A stretch of 64,000 nt of DNA from Streptomyces sp. NRRL F-6131 (GCA_000719695.1 JOHN01000017.1:1-64000), one strand, 5' to 3'; positions 18,833 through 28,687 are shown, counted from the first letter of the stretch. Made by a program: numbers and translations. The notes: a model not told the origin generated them from the sequence alone.

Positions 18833-20079
18833 GCGCCGTCTCCGTCCTGGCCGGCCGATTCGGCCGGCGTCTCGCTCGTCTTCGTCTCCCCGGCACCCGG
18901 CTCGGCGGACTCCGCGGGCTCGACGGGCTCGACCGGCTCGACCGGCTCGACCGGCTCGACCGGCTCGACCGGCTCGACCGGCTCGACCGGCTTCACAGCC
19001 GACTCCGCCTCGGTGGGCTCCGCCGCGGGCCGCTGCGGCTCCTCGTGGGCCGGGACGGGGTTGTGCCAGGGGGCGTCCGAGGACCGCGTCCGGGACGGCG
19101 CCGTCCGCGCCGGCCCGGCGTCCGCGACCGGGGCGCTCCCAGCGGCCTCGACGGCCTCGGCGGCCTCACCGGCCGCCTGGCTCACCGAGCCGTCGGAGAC
19201 CGACCTGGTCCGCCGGGGCCGGTCCGCCCGCACCGGAGGCCCGGCCGGCGTGGCAGCACCCTCGACCGGGGCACCCTCGACCGGCGTCCCCTCGACCGGA
19301 GCGGCGGCCGCCTGGCTCGCCGACCCCTCGGAGACCGACCTGGTCCGACGCGGACGGTCCGCCCGCACCGCGGCGGCACCCTCGGCCCCGCCCTCGGCCG
19401 CACCGGCAGCCGCCGCTCCGGCGGTCCCGGCAGCTCCAGCGGCCGCCGCACGCGGCGTGCGCGCCGCGCCGGCCGCCCGGGCGCCCCGCGCGGGCCGCTC
19501 GGCGACCGGCGGCAGGGTGCCCTTGAGCGGGCCCCACTCGTTCGGGTCCGGCACACCGGCCGGCTGCATCTTGCGCCGCGCCGGCCCGTCGCCGTGGTCG
19601 GACTCGCCCGGCTCCTTGGCGCCCGGCCAGGCCTTGGCGACCCGCGCCGCGAGGACGAACTCCTTGCGCAGCGGGTGCCCCTCGAAGCCGTCCGGCAGCA
19701 GCAGGGTGACCAGGTGGGGGTGTCCGGGGAAGTCGATGCCGAACATCTCGTGCGTCTCGCGCTCGTGCCAGGCGGCCCCGGCGTAGACCGCGACGGCGGT
19801 CGGCAGCGCGGCGCCGTCGCGCGGCACCCGGGTGCGCAGCGCCAGGTGGCGCACGCCCGGGGCGTCGACGGCGGCGAGGTGGGCGACCACCGAGAAGCCC
19901 TCGGCGAGCTCGTCGACGGCGCTGAGCCAGTCGAAGAAGGTCAGCCCGAGGGTGTCCCGGGCGGCGGTGAGCGCCTCGATCCAGTGCTCGGCGGGGACGT
20001 CGACGGTGATCAGCCCGTACGCCTCGGCGCCGGTCGCCCACTCCCCGACCGACGCCGCGTACTGCTCGGCCGTGGTCAC
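18829..20079 (-). CDS. nuoC: NADH-quinone oxidoreductase subunit C with long repeat-rich C-terminal tail
   Basis: 416 aa. Residues about 1-235 are a normal 30-kDa subunit ([25 protein letters not shown] is the family signature, then [10 protein letters not shown]). The remaining 180 residues are an Ala/Pro/Glu-rich tail holding several internal repeats: two near-identical blocks of about 20 residues ([20 protein letters not shown] and [20 protein letters not shown]), a short run of VEG(T/A)P units, and eight VEP tripeptides. It looks disordered, with a basic RPRRTRS patch repeated. GTG overlaps the nuoB stop as GTGA. The tail ends directly against nuoH. Confidence 0.93.
   Translation of the reverse strand: MTTAEQYAASVGEWATGAEAYGLITVDVPAEHWIEALTAARDTLGLTFFDWLSAVDELAEGFSVVAHLAAVDAPGVRHLALRTRVPRDGAALPTAVAVYAGAAWHERETHEMFGIDFPGHPHLVTLLLPDGFEGHPLRKEFVLAARVAKAWPGAKEPGESDHGDGPARRKMQPAGVPDPNEWGPLKGTLPPVAERPARGARAAGAARTPRAAAAGAAGTAGAAAAGAAEGGAEGAAAVRADRPRRTRSVSEGSASQAAAAPVEGTPVEGAPVEGAATPAGPPVRADRPRRTRSVSDGSVSQAAGEAAEAVEAAGSAPVADAGPARTAPSRTRSSDAPWHNPVPAHEEPQRPAAEPTEAESAVKPVEPVEPVEPVEPVEPVEPVEPVEPAESAEPGAGETKTSETPAESAGQDGDGA
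18917..18988. repeat. 9-bp tandem repeat (8 units) inside nuoC
   Basis: Eight head-to-tail copies of GGCTCGACC (first unit ends in G), encoding (Val-Glu-Pro)8 on the minus strand. Because the unit is a multiple of three, changes in copy number keep the reading frame, so tail length may vary between strains. Confidence 0.92.
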
Positions 20080-20756
20080 GAGACCCCTCCCTCGGCGGTG
20101 CCGGAACCCCCGGCGGCGGGGCCCCCGACGGCGCCGGGCCCGGGCACCGGCGGACGCCGCAGCGCCGCGGCGGGCGCGGTGTAGCGGCCGGGCAGCGACT
20201 CGGCGGCGATCTTCTCCTGGAGCTTGAGGATGCCCTGGAGCAGCGCCTCCGGACGGGGCGGGCAGCCGGGCACGTAGACGTCGACCGGGATGATCTGGTC
20301 GACGCCCTTGGTGACGGAGTAGGAGTCCCAGTACGGGCCGCCGGAGTTGGAGCAGGCGCCGAAGGAGATGACGTACTTCGGCTCGGGCATCTGCTCGTAG
20401 AGCCGCTTGACGGCGGGCGCCATCTTGTCGGTCACCGTCCCCGAGACGATCATCAGATCGGCCTGTCGGGGGCCCGGCGCGAACGGAATGACACCCATCC
20501 GGATGAAGTCGTGCTTGGCCATCGACGCCGCGATGAACTCGATCGCGCAGCAGGCCAGGCCGAAGTTGAAGCACCAGAGGCTGTAGCGCCGCCCCCAGTT
20601 GAGGACGACCTTGACCGGGTCCGGCGCCAGCCGGGCCAGCGGGCCGATGCCGCGCCGCTCGACGGCGGCACCGGGCTGCGACGGGTCCGGCACGCCCAGC
20701 GGAACCGGACCGCCGGAGGCGCCGTGCCCGTGCGAGTGGGTGTGCGTCACGTCCAT
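20076..20756 (-). CDS. nuoB: NADH-quinone oxidoreductase subunit B (cluster N2)
   Basis: 226 aa. The unusual tandem cysteines at 69-70 ([10 protein letters not shown]), then [10 protein letters not shown] and VPGCPPRPE, supply the four ligands of cluster N2, the last step before quinone. The N-terminus has a His/Gly-rich segment (HTHSHGHG) and the C-terminus a Pro/Gly-rich tail, both beyond the core. Start ATG 20756 overlaps the end of nuoA by 10 bp. In complex I NuoB works against NuoD at the quinone site, yet no nuoD is present here. Confidence 0.94.
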   Translation of the reverse strand: MDVTHTHSHGHGASGGPVPLGVPDPSQPGAAVERRGIGPLARLAPDPVKVVLNWGRRYSLWCFNFGLACCAIEFIAASMAKHDFIRMGVIPFAPGPRQADLMIVSGTVTDKMAPAVKRLYEQMPEPKYVISFGACSNSGGPYWDSYSVTKGVDQIIPVDVYVPGCPPRPEALLQGILKLQEKIAAESLPGRYTAPAAALRRPPVPGPGAVGGPAAGGSGTAEGGVS

Positions 20757-21163
20757 TCGAGAACGCCCTTCTTCCAGGCGTAGAGCAGGCCGACCGCGAG
20801 GAAGCCGATGAAGACGAACATCTCGATCAGCGTCCCGGCGCCGTACCCGGCGGAGGCGAACACGGTCGCCCACGGGAACAGGTAGATCGCGTCGACCGCG
20901 AAGATCACGTACAGGAAGGCGTAGACGTAGTAGCGGACCTGGGTGTGCGCCCAGTCCTCCCCCACCGGATCCACGCCGCACTCGTAGGCGAGGAGCTTCT
21001 CCGGCGAGTACACCACCGGCCGCAACAGGCGGTTCGCGGTGAACGCGACCGTCACGAAGAGCACGCCGACGACGGCGAGCAGGCCCATCGCGGCGTACGC
21101 GTCGAAGTAGCCGCTGCCGGCCGCCGGGTCGGCCGCGACCGAAGCCGCCCGCTGCCCCACCAT
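20747..21163 (-). CDS. nuoA: NADH-quinone oxidoreductase subunit A
   Basis: 138 aa with three membrane helices and the loop [39 protein letters not shown] typical of NuoA, including its conserved cysteine. GGAGG ends six bases before ATG 21163, so this start is preferred over the ATG at 21178, which would precede the ribosome binding site. First gene of the operon; the promoter must lie in the following 300-bp gap shared with a divergent sensor kinase. Confidence 0.93.
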   Translation of the reverse strand: MVGQRAASVAADPAAGSGYFDAYAAMGLLAVVGVLFVTVAFTANRLLRPVVYSPEKLLAYECGVDPVGEDWAHTQVRYYVYAFLYVIFAVDAIYLFPWATVFASAGYGAGTLIEMFVFIGFLAVGLLYAWKKGVLEWT

Positions 21164-21481
21164 GCCTCGCCTCCACATCGGCCGCGGAACCCGCCCTCGG
21201 GGCGGTTCTACGACGTTCCTTTACACGCTCATAACCATCGCCAGTGCGTGAGTCTAAGTGCACGGCCCCCGTGCCCCGCATCCTGCCCGCTCCGCAAGAC
21301 ATCCGATGGACGGCCGGTGGACACCCGGCGACGCACGGCGGTCACCCCGCGGCCACCGGAGCGGTGCCGACCGGGGTGGGGATAACCCCCGGTCGGGGAG
21401 ACGTATCACCCCCATGGCCCCGTCCGACCCCGACCGGCCAAGCTAGGAGCACAGCTCGACCGAGAGGGACGGTAGACCGAC
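21164..21481. other. Divergent promoter region, nuo operon / sensor kinase
   Basis: 318 bp without a gene. It is noticeably less GC-rich at about 21205-21255, where the nuo promoter is expected. A GGAG-containing purine stretch (21462-21472) lies just before the kinase start. I looked for a Rex-type TTGTGAA/TTCACAA palindrome, which controls nuo genes in streptomycetes, and did not find a convincing one. Confidence 0.5.
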
Positions 21482-22705
21482 ATGAAGCCAATGGACCGCC
21501 GGGCCGGTGACGCCGGCCAGGAGCCGCCGGCGCCCGCCGAACGCACCCCGCTGTACGGCTCGCGGATGTGGCGGCAGGTCGGGCGGCTGTTGCTGAACAT
21601 GCCGCTCGGGATCGCGGGCTTCGTCTTCACGATCGTGACGCTGTCGATCGGCCTCGCCCTGTCGATCACCGTGATCGGACTGCCGCTGCTGGCCGCCGGA
21701 CTGGCCGGCTGCCGGGCGATGGGCGGCTTCGCCCGCGGCCGGGCCCGGTCGCTGTACGGCTCCGGGGTGCACGAACCGGAGCCGGTGCGGCGCCGCCGGC
21801 CGGGCATCACCGGCTTCGCGATCGCCCACCTGACCGACGCCCTCTCCTGGCGCTCGGCCCTCTACAACGTGCTGATGCTGCCGTGGGGCGTGCTGAGCTT
21901 CGCCGTGACCCTGGTCTTCGTCCTGGTCGGCTGGCCGGCCCTGCCCTGGGTGATCCGCGCCCAGTCGGCGGTGGACCGGATGCTGGTGGAGACCCTGCTG
22001 TACCCGGGCGCGCTCTCCGAGCGGGTCCGCGAGCTGGAGGACGACCGCGGCACCGTCGTCGACACCGCCGCCGCGGACCTGCGCCGGATCGAGCGCGACC
22101 TGCACGACGGCGCCCAGGCCCGGCTGGTGGCGCTGGCGATGGACCTCGGCATGGCCAAGGAGCGGCTGCGGGAGACCGAGACCCCGGACGACGTGGCGGC
22201 CGCCGCGAAGATGGTGGACAACGCCCACGGCGAGGTGAAGCTCGCCCTCCAGGAGCTGCGCGACCTGGCCCGGGGCATCCACCCGGCGGTGCTGACCGAC
22301 CGCGGCCTGGACGCGGCGCTCTCCTCGGTGGCCGCGCGCTGCACGGTGCCGGAGGGGGTCAAGGTGCACGTCGAGCTGAAGGCGGCGGACGGCGGCACCG
22401 ACCGGCCGGACTCGGCGGTCGAGGGCATCGCCTACTTCACCGTCAGCGAGCTGCTGACCAACATCTCGAAGCACTCCGGCGCCCGCTCCGCCACGGTGGA
22501 CGTCTGGCGGGCCGGCGAGCAGCTGATGGTCCTGGTCCAGGACAACGGCAAGGGCGGCGCGGCCCCCTACCCGGGCAGCGGCCTGGCCGGCCTGGCCGAG
22601 CGGATCCGGGCGGTGGACGGGGTGTTCCTGGTCGAAAGCCCGGCCGGCGGACCGACCACGGTGACCGTCGAACTCCCCTGGCGAACCCGCACCCCCCGCC
22701 GCTGA
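21482..22705 (+). CDS. Orphan sensor histidine kinase, NarL-type (HisKA_3) with membrane sensor domain
   Basis: 407 aa. The N-terminal half is a membrane sensor with hydrophobic segments near 38-60, 64-82 and 128-165. HisKA_3 follows at about 200-270, with the phosphoacceptor in RIERDLHDGAQARLVALAMD (His near 206), then an HATPase_c domain with N-box YFTVSELLTNISKHS near 318 and G-box DNGKGGA/GSGLAGLAERI. It signals through a LuxR/NarL-type response regulator, but none lies on either side in this window. Divergent from the nuo operon across 318 bp. Confidence 0.9.
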   Translation: MKPMDRRAGDAGQEPPAPAERTPLYGSRMWRQVGRLLLNMPLGIAGFVFTIVTLSIGLALSITVIGLPLLAAGLAGCRAMGGFARGRARSLYGSGVHEPEPVRRRRPGITGFAIAHLTDALSWRSALYNVLMLPWGVLSFAVTLVFVLVGWPALPWVIRAQSAVDRMLVETLLYPGALSERVRELEDDRGTVVDTAAADLRRIERDLHDGAQARLVALAMDLGMAKERLRETETPDDVAAAAKMVDNAHGEVKLALQELRDLARGIHPAVLTDRGLDAALSSVAARCTVPEGVKVHVELKAADGGTDRPDSAVEGIAYFTVSELLTNISKHSGARSATVDVWRAGEQLMVLVQDNGKGGAAPYPGSGLAGLAERIRAVDGVFLVESPAGGPTTVTVELPWRTRTPRR

Positions 22706-22743
22706 CCCCGGGCCCACCCCGGAGGCGAGCGGGCGAGTGGCAG

Positions 22744-22801
22744 CCCGGACGGCGGCGGCCCGCGAACCCTTGCGCGGTGTGCGGGCCGGCCGCCGTCCGG
22801 G
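22744..22801. terminator. Large bidirectional terminator hairpin
   Basis: Perfect 12-bp outer stem CCCGGACGGCGG / CCGCCGTCCGGG with a further inner stem (CCCGC / GCGGG), placed between the convergent kinase and protease genes. Confidence 0.8.
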
Positions 22802-22820
22802 GGATCGGGGCGCCCAGGCC

Positions 22821-24026
22821 CTAGGGAGTCCCCAGGGTGCCGAGGGTGACGTCGACGGTCGCGGACCTGCCGTCCCGGCTGTAGGTCACGGCGGCCTTGC
22901 TGCCCGGGGCGAGCGAGGCCAGTGCGCCGGTGAGCGAGTTCAGCGAGTCGACCGGGGTGTCCCCGATCTTGGTGATCACGTCCCCGGCCTGGATGCCGGC
23001 CGAGGCCGCCGGGCCGCCCGCCACGACGGTGACCACGACGGCCCCCGCCGGGCGGAAGTTCTGGTCGAAGTAGGTCGCGGCGCTGATGCCCAGCGCGGCC
23101 CGGCCGGAGTTGGTGACCTTGCCGTCCTTGATCAACTGGTCGGCGATGCTGGTGACGGTGGACGCCGGGATGGCGAAGCCGATGCCGGGCGCGGCGGCGC
23201 CGTTGGCCTCCGGCTCGGTGGCGGCGAGCGTGTTGATGCCGATCACCTGGCTGTCCAGGTTGACGAGCGCGCCGCCGCTGTTGCCGGGGTTGATGGCGGC
23301 CGAGGTCTGCACCATGTTGCCGATGACGGCGCCCGGCGAGCCCTCGCCGCGCGGCTCGGTGACGGTCCGGCCGGTGGCCGAGACGATGCCCTGGGTGACG
23401 CTGCTGGCGAGTCCGAGCGGGCTGCCCATGGCGAGGGTGATCTGGCCGAGCTCGACCTTGGTGGAGTCCCCGAAGGCGGCCGGCCGGAGGCCGTCGGGCG
23501 GGCTGCTCAGCCTGATCACCGCGAGGTCGGAGTCCGGGTAGGTGGCGACCAGGGTGGCGTCCAGCGGCTTGGTGCTGCCGGCCAGGGTGACGGCGAAGGT
23601 GGTGGCGGTGCCGACCACGTGGGCGTTGGTGACGATGTCACCCTTGTCGTCGTAGACGATCCCGGAGCCGAGGCCGACCGAGGTGGTGATCTGCACCACC
23701 GAGGGCAGCACGTTCCTGATCACCTTCTGGTAGTCGGCCTGGAGCTGGTTGGAGCCGCCCGGGCCGCCCGGGCTCGCGGACCCGCCGGCCGCCGAGGACG
23801 CCGAGGTCGCCGGGGACGACGCGGACGACGCGGACGCCGAGGACGCCGAGGACGCAGCCGCCGACGAGGAGGACGGGGACGAGGAGCCGCTGCTGCACCC
23901 GGCCACCGCGAGCGCGGTCAGCACGGCGACGGCCCCCGGTACGAGCGGCCCCCGGTCGAACGCCTTCGGCCCGGTGGGGCGCGGTCCGGCCGGAATCGGA
24001 CGGGTGGGCTCCTTCTTGCGGTTCAC
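22821..24026 (-). CDS. HtrA/DegP-like S1C serine protease, lipoprotein
   Basis: 401 aa. A signal peptide ends in the lipobox LAVAGC, so the protein should be anchored outside the membrane by Cys. About 50 residues of Ser/Ala-rich linker follow, then a trypsin-like domain with the triad His (TNAHVVG, about 137), Asp (YPDSDLAVIRL, about 165) and Ser (NPGNSGGAL, about 248), and a single PDZ domain at about 310-395 (AASAGIQAGDVITKIGDTPV). GTG 24026 is chosen because GGAGG lies 8 bases upstream; a GTG 45 bases earlier has no such site. A cell-envelope quality-control protease. Confidence 0.9.
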   Translation of the reverse strand: MNRKKEPTRPIPAGPRPTGPKAFDRGPLVPGAVAVLTALAVAGCSSGSSSPSSSSAAASSASSASASSASSPATSASSAAGGSASPGGPGGSNQLQADYQKVIRNVLPSVVQITTSVGLGSGIVYDDKGDIVTNAHVVGTATTFAVTLAGSTKPLDATLVATYPDSDLAVIRLSSPPDGLRPAAFGDSTKVELGQITLAMGSPLGLASSVTQGIVSATGRTVTEPRGEGSPGAVIGNMVQTSAAINPGNSGGALVNLDSQVIGINTLAATEPEANGAAAPGIGFAIPASTVTSIADQLIKDGKVTNSGRAALGISAATYFDQNFRPAGAVVVTVVAGGPAASAGIQAGDVITKIGDTPVDSLNSLTGALASLAPGSKAAVTYSRDGRSATVDVTLGTLGTP

Positions 24027-24180
24027 CGTGACGGCCTCCGGATTCCTCAGCGCGCGGCCACCCGGGGCCACTCGGACACGACGCAGAGATCTTTGTCAGC
24101 ATTTCACCGAAATGTCCGATTGCTTGGCTCCGACTCGCCCGCCGCACCGACCCGAAACCTCCACGGCCTAGGATTCCGCC

Positions 24181-25164
24181 ATGACTTGGTTGATCACCGG
24201 CGGTGCCGGATACATCGGCGGGCACGTCGTGCAGCAGCTCCTCGACGCGGGCGAGCGCGTGGCCGTACTGGACGACCTCAGCACCGGTGACCGGACCCGG
24301 CTGCCGGAGGAGGTCGCCCTGGTCGAGGGGTCGACCCTGGACCGGGCCGCACTGGACGCGGCCATTCGCGAGCACCAGGTGGAGGGCGTCCTCCACTTCG
24401 CCGCCAAGAAGCAGGTCGGCGAGTCGGTCGAGCAGCCCTTCCTGTACTACCGGGAGAACGTGATCGGTCTCCAGACCGTGCTGGAGGCCGCGGCCGAGGG
24501 CGGCGTCAAGCGCTTCCTGTTCTCCTCCTCCGCCGCCGTCTACGGCATGCCGGACGTCGACCTGGTGACCGAGTCCACCCCGTGCGACCCGATGAGCCCC
24601 TACGGCGAGACCAAGCTGGCCGGCGAGTGGCTGGTCGCGGCGGCCGGCAAGGCGTACGGCATGTCCACCGTCGCGCTGCGCTACTTCAACGTGGCCGGTG
24701 CCGCCTCGCCGGAGCTCTCCGACGCCGGCGTCTTCAACCTGATCCCGATGGTGTTCGAGCGGCTGACCGCCGGGCAGGCCCCGCGGGTGTTCGGCGCCGA
24801 CTACCCCACCGCGGACGGCACCTGCGTCCGCGACTTCATCCACGTCTCCGACATCGCGTCGGCGCACGTGGCCGCGGCGAAGCGGCTGGCCGCCGACCCG
24901 GCCGGTGCGACCTCCCTGGTCCTCAACATCGGCCGCGGCGAGGGCGTCAGCGTGCGGGAGATGCTGGACGTGATCGGCAAGGTCACCGGCTACGACACCA
25001 CGCCGGAGATCACCCCCCGCCGGGCCGGCGACCCGGCCCGGGTGGTGGCCTCGGCCGAGCTGATCCACCGCGAGCTGGACTGGACCGCCCGGCACGGTGT
25101 CGAGTCCATGGTCGCCTCGGCCTGGGAGGGCTGGTGCAGCCGCCACCCGGAGGCCCGGAAGTAG
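24181..25164 (+). CDS. galE: UDP-glucose 4-epimerase
   Basis: 327 aa short-chain dehydrogenase/reductase. The NAD loop GGAGYIGGHV is at about 7-16, the catalytic SSSAAVYG at about 117-124 and YGETK with the catalytic Tyr/Lys at about 141-145; the tail TPRRAGDPARVVAS is typical of GalE. It interconverts UDP-glucose and UDP-galactose for wall glycans and galactose use. TAGGAT ends 6 bases before the ATG and could be a -10 box for a leaderless transcript; the GGA within it could also be a weak ribosome site. Confidence 0.92.
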   Translation: MTWLITGGAGYIGGHVVQQLLDAGERVAVLDDLSTGDRTRLPEEVALVEGSTLDRAALDAAIREHQVEGVLHFAAKKQVGESVEQPFLYYRENVIGLQTVLEAAAEGGVKRFLFSSSAAVYGMPDVDLVTESTPCDPMSPYGETKLAGEWLVAAAGKAYGMSTVALRYFNVAGAASPELSDAGVFNLIPMVFERLTAGQAPRVFGADYPTADGTCVRDFIHVSDIASAHVAAAKRLAADPAGATSLVLNIGRGEGVSVREMLDVIGKVTGYDTTPEITPRRAGDPARVVASAELIHRELDWTARHGVESMVASAWEGWCSRHPEARK

Positions 25165-25181
25165 TCCGCGCCCGGCGCCGC

Positions 25182-25211
25182 GCGCGGCGGGGGCTCCGGC
25201 CCCCGCCGCGC
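25182..25211. terminator. Bidirectional terminator hairpin
   Basis: Perfect 12-bp stem (GCGCGGCGGGGG / CCCCCGCCGCGC) with a 6-nt loop, between the convergent galE and kinase stops. Confidence 0.8.
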
Positions 25212-25216
25212 CGGTG

Positions 25217-27571
25217 TCAGTGCGAGGGGACCGCCGTGCCGTAGAAGGCGTCCAGCGCGTACACGCAGCGGTCCTTGCTGCCCACGAAGACCTTGCCGCC
25301 GATCGCCACCGGCGAACCGGTCAGCTCACCCTTGGTGCCGAGTTCCCAGCGCAGCTGACCGCTGGCCAGGTCCAGGGTGTGCAGCGAGTGGTCCCGGCTG
25401 CCGAGGTGGACCAGCCCGTCGGCGACCGCCGGGGAGCCGACGATCTCGCCCCGCGCGGTGTAGCGCCAGCGCTCCCGGCCACCGGCCGCCTCGAAGGCGT
25501 ACAGCACCTCGCCGCTGCCGACCAGCACCATGCCGTCCCCGACCACGACCGGCTCGGCGCCCTGCCGGGTGCCGGTGACCGCGCGCCAGCGGTCCCGCCC
25601 GGTGGCCGCGTCCAGCGCGTACACGGTGCCCAGGTAGTCGGCGACGTAGACGGCATCGGCGTCCAGGGCCGGCGGGGTGAACAGCACCACCGGGGCCTCG
25701 AACCGCCAGCGCTCGGCGCCGCTCGCCGCGTCCAGCGCGTACACCCTGGTCCCCGCGGTCACGTACAGCACGCCGGCCCGCTCGACCGGGCGGGACGGCA
25801 CGTCCTCGCCGACCGGGACCGACCAGCGCAGGCCCGCGCCGCGCGGGTCCACGCAGCGCAGCCGGCCGCCGCCGTAGTAGTACGCCGCGCCGGCCACCAG
25901 GGCGGGCCCGGACTGCGGGTTCTCGTAGTCCTGCTGGGCGTCGTCGGCGCGCCACAGCTCGGCACCGGTGGCCGCGGAGCGCAGCTGCACGCCGCCGCCC
26001 CGGACGCCGCAGCAGAGCACGCCCTCGGCCGCGTCCAGCGTGTACACCCAGCCGTCCAGCGAGTGCCGCCAGCGCTCGGTGCCGTCCGCGACGTCGACCG
26101 TGTACAGGTGCGGGCCGTCGGCCGCGTGCACCCGCCCGGCGTCCACGGCCAGCGCCCAGGCGACGTCCCGGGTCTTGTAGCGGCGCTGCCCGGACGCGAC
26201 GTCGAGGGCGTGCACCTCGAAGCTGGAGACGAACAGGGTGCCGTCGGCGACCACCGGGGTGCCCCAGACGTCGTTGGACATCCGGAACCGCCAGGGGCGC
26301 CAGCGGGCGGCGCGGGCCGGGGGCGGGGTGAACCGGCGGACCCAGTCGGTCTCGGCGGGCGGCGCGCCCGGGCCGGTGTGTTCGGCGCGCGGCCCCGGCC
26401 CTATCCGGACCGAGGCGCCGGGCAGCCGAACCTCCGCCTCGCCACCGCCGACCGGCCGGCGGTGGCGGGTGGGGGCGGCCATCTTCTCGGTCGCGGCCTC
26501 GGTGTCCGGGCTCGGCGGCGCGCTGTGCACCGGGCCGCCGGACAGCGGGGCGTGGCCGACGACCTGGCGGGTGCGCGGGTCCTCCTGGGCCGGCCGCGCC
26601 ACCGGGGCGGGCTGGGGCGCTGGCGGGTGGTGCGGCACCGGCTGCGGCGGGACGACCTGCGGCGGAGCGGCCGGGGCCGGCCGGCGGTTGCGCTTCTGCT
26701 CGATCAGGGCGAGCGCGTTGGGCGGCAGCCAGTCCCCGGCCTCGCCCGAGGCGTCGTCCCGGGAGAACAGGTGCGGGGCCAGCTCGACCTGGATCTGCTC
26801 CGGGGTCGGCCGGTGCTCGGGCGCCGGCCGCATGCAGGCGCGCACCAGGTCGACCAGCTCGGCCGGCAGACCGGAGAGGTCGGGCTGCTCGCGCAGCAGC
26901 TGGAACACCGTCTCCACCGGATTGGCGCCCCGGTACGGCGGGTGGCCGGTGGCGCAGAACACCAGCAGCGAGCCGAGCGAGAAGACGTCGCTGGCGCCGG
27001 TGACACCCCGACTGTCCCGGGCCTGCTCCGGCGACATGTACGCGGGGGTGCCGACCGCGACGTTGGTCATGGTGAGCCGGGTGCTGGAGACCCCGGCGGC
27101 GATGCCGAAGTCGATCACCCGGGGGCCGTCCTCGACCACCAGGACGTTGGACGGCTTGAGGTCCCGGTGGACCAGCCCGGCGGCGTGGATGGACTGCAGC
27201 GCCTCGGCGATACCGGCGACCAGCCAGCGCACCGCCCCGGCCGGCAGCGGCCCGCACTCGGTGACCAGGTCCTCGAGGGACGGCGCCGGGACGTACGCGG
27301 TGGCCAGCCAGGGCACCCGGGCGTCCGCGTCGGCGTCGACCACGGCCGCGGTGTAGAAGCCGCCGACCGTCTTGGCGGCCGCGATCTCCCGCGCGAAGCG
27401 GACCCGGAACAACTCGTCCTCGGCCAGTTCCCCCCGGACGGTCTTGATCGCCACCCGACGGCCGGACGCGGAGCGCGCCAGGTAGACCAGGCCCATGCCA
27501 CCCGCCCCGAGCCGCCCCAGCACTTCGAAGGGCCCGATCCGCCTCGGATCGTGCGCCGTCAGCTGGTCCAC
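25217..27571 (-). CDS. Ser/Thr protein kinase fused to a PQQ-type beta-propeller
   Basis: 784 aa from GTG 27571. The kinase domain covers about 10-275: glycine loop [20 protein letters not shown] lysine, HRDLKPSN near 133, DFG near 153 and the APE-equivalent SPEQA. A Pro-rich linker (about 280-420) follows, then seven or so PQQ/WD-like blades (about 430-784), each with a [15 protein letters not shown]-type signature. The blade repeats are visible in DNA as recurrent GCGTCCAGCGCGTACAC. No membrane helix is seen between kinase and propeller, unlike many PknD-type kinases, so both parts appear cytoplasmic. GGGAGG lies 9 bases before GTG. Confidence 0.9.
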   Translation of the reverse strand: MDQLTAHDPRRIGPFEVLGRLGAGGMGLVYLARSASGRRVAIKTVRGELAEDELFRVRFAREIAAAKTVGGFYTAAVVDADADARVPWLATAYVPAPSLEDLVTECGPLPAGAVRWLVAGIAEALQSIHAAGLVHRDLKPSNVLVVEDGPRVIDFGIAAGVSSTRLTMTNVAVGTPAYMSPEQARDSRGVTGASDVFSLGSLLVFCATGHPPYRGANPVETVFQLLREQPDLSGLPAELVDLVRACMRPAPEHRPTPEQIQVELAPHLFSRDDASGEAGDWLPPNALALIEQKRNRRPAPAAPPQVVPPQPVPHHPPAPQPAPVARPAQEDPRTRQVVGHAPLSGGPVHSAPPSPDTEAATEKMAAPTRHRRPVGGGEAEVRLPGASVRIGPGPRAEHTGPGAPPAETDWVRRFTPPPARAARWRPWRFRMSNDVWGTPVVADGTLFVSSFEVHALDVASGQRRYKTRDVAWALAVDAGRVHAADGPHLYTVDVADGTERWRHSLDGWVYTLDAAEGVLCCGVRGGGVQLRSAATGAELWRADDAQQDYENPQSGPALVAGAAYYYGGGRLRCVDPRGAGLRWSVPVGEDVPSRPVERAGVLYVTAGTRVYALDAASGAERWRFEAPVVLFTPPALDADAVYVADYLGTVYALDAATGRDRWRAVTGTRQGAEPVVVGDGMVLVGSGEVLYAFEAAGGRERWRYTARGEIVGSPAVADGLVHLGSRDHSLHTLDLASGQLRWELGTKGELTGSPVAIGGKVFVGSKDRCVYALDAFYGTAVPSH

Positions 27572-28039
27572 CCGCTGCCACCTCCCCGTCTTGTAGCACC
27601 GCCCGCGTGGTGCCGAGCACCCGCCGCGTGGTGCCGGACCCGATTCTCCAATGCCGCCCGGCCCATCTCCAACCTCCCCCGCCCAGAGCCCTGTCCGGCC
27701 GGCCGGAGGGCCCCGGAGGGACCGCCGTCCGGTCAGTGGATCCGGAACGGCCGGAATCTGACGTCCGCTCCGGCTCCGGCTTGCACCCGACACGCCCGGA
27801 GCCGTCCTGAGGGGCGACTCACACCGCCGACCGGTTCGTCACGCTCCGTTACTCAATAACCCCTCAGCGAAGGGGTCGTCACCCTGTGGCGTCATCGGTG
27901 CACGGGGGGGCGTCAGAACGGGCCCCGGAGGCCGATGAATATCCGTCCGAAGCTCCCCGAGCCCCTATACCAACCCCCGTGCGGAGTAATTGTCACATCA
28001 CCGAATCGCGCCAAGATCGGGCCACGGTAAGCTGACGGC
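27572..28039. promoter_or_regulatory. Divergent promoter region, kinase / TetR gene
   Basis: 468 bp without a convincing gene. TAAGCT at 28028-28033 lies 6 bases before the TetR ATG and fits a leaderless -10 box. A small hairpin ACCCCT/AGGGGT (27859-27876) and a relatively AT-rich patch at 27840-28010 are the only other features I can point to. Confidence 0.5.
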
Positions 28040-28687
28040 ATGACAGGACAAGTTCGCACCGTCGACGGTCGCGTCGCCGGGCGACGCGGACAGGAGACGC
28101 GGCAGAAGCTGCTCGACTGCCTCCGCGAGATGCTCAGCACGTCGCCCTATCGGGACGTCAAGGTCATCGACGTCGCCCGTATGGCGGGTACCTCCCCCGC
28201 GACCTTCTATCAGTACTTCCCGGATGTCGAGGGCGCCGTCCTCGAAATCGCCGAGGAAATGGCCAAGGACGCCGACACGCTCAAAGAGCTGGTGGCCGGA
28301 AAGTCCTGGGCAGGGAAGTCCGGCACGGCCACTTCGGAAGAGCTGGTCGACGGATTCCTCGCCTTCTGGCGCAAGAACGACGCCATTCTCCGAGTGGTCA
28401 CGCTCGGTGCCGCCGAAGGGGACAAGCGGTTCTTCAAGATCCGCATGACGGTCCTCAACGCGGTCGCCAAGCCGCTCACGGAAGCCGTCAAGGAACTCCA
28501 GGCGAAGGGACAGGCCGACAAGACCCTGGATCCGGCCGCCGTCGCCGGGTCACTGGTCTCGCTGCTCGCCTCGGCGGCCGAGCACCAGAAGGCCTTCACC
28601 TCCTGGGGCGTCAAGGTCAAGGACCTCAAGCCCAACCTCGCTCCCCTGGTGTACCTGGGCGTCACCGGCAAGAAGGCGCCCAAGTAG
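28040..28687 (+). CDS. TetR/AcrR-family transcriptional regulator
   Basis: 215 aa. The helix-turn-helix is at about 30-70 (LREMLSTSPYRDVKVIDVARMAGTSPATFYQYFPDVEGAVLEI); the rest is an alpha-helical ligand/dimer domain with no recognised ligand. The codon use is less extreme than its neighbours, with more A/T in third positions (for example the CTTCTATCAGTACTTC stretch), which suggests high conservation or strong expression. No Shine-Dalgarno; TAAGCT six bases before ATG suggests a leaderless mRNA. It has its own terminator and no obvious partner gene. Confidence 0.88.
   Translation: MTGQVRTVDGRVAGRRGQETRQKLLDCLREMLSTSPYRDVKVIDVARMAGTSPATFYQYFPDVEGAVLEIAEEMAKDADTLKELVAGKSWAGKSGTATSEELVDGFLAFWRKNDAILRVVTLGAAEGDKRFFKIRMTVLNAVAKPLTEAVKELQAKGQADKTLDPAAVAGSLVSLLASAAEHQKAFTSWGVKVKDLKPNLAPLVYLGVTGKKAPK

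Noticed and set aside
21164..21481. Rex (redox) operator upstream of nuoA
   Set aside because: I found no convincing TTGTGAA-type palindrome in the gap.
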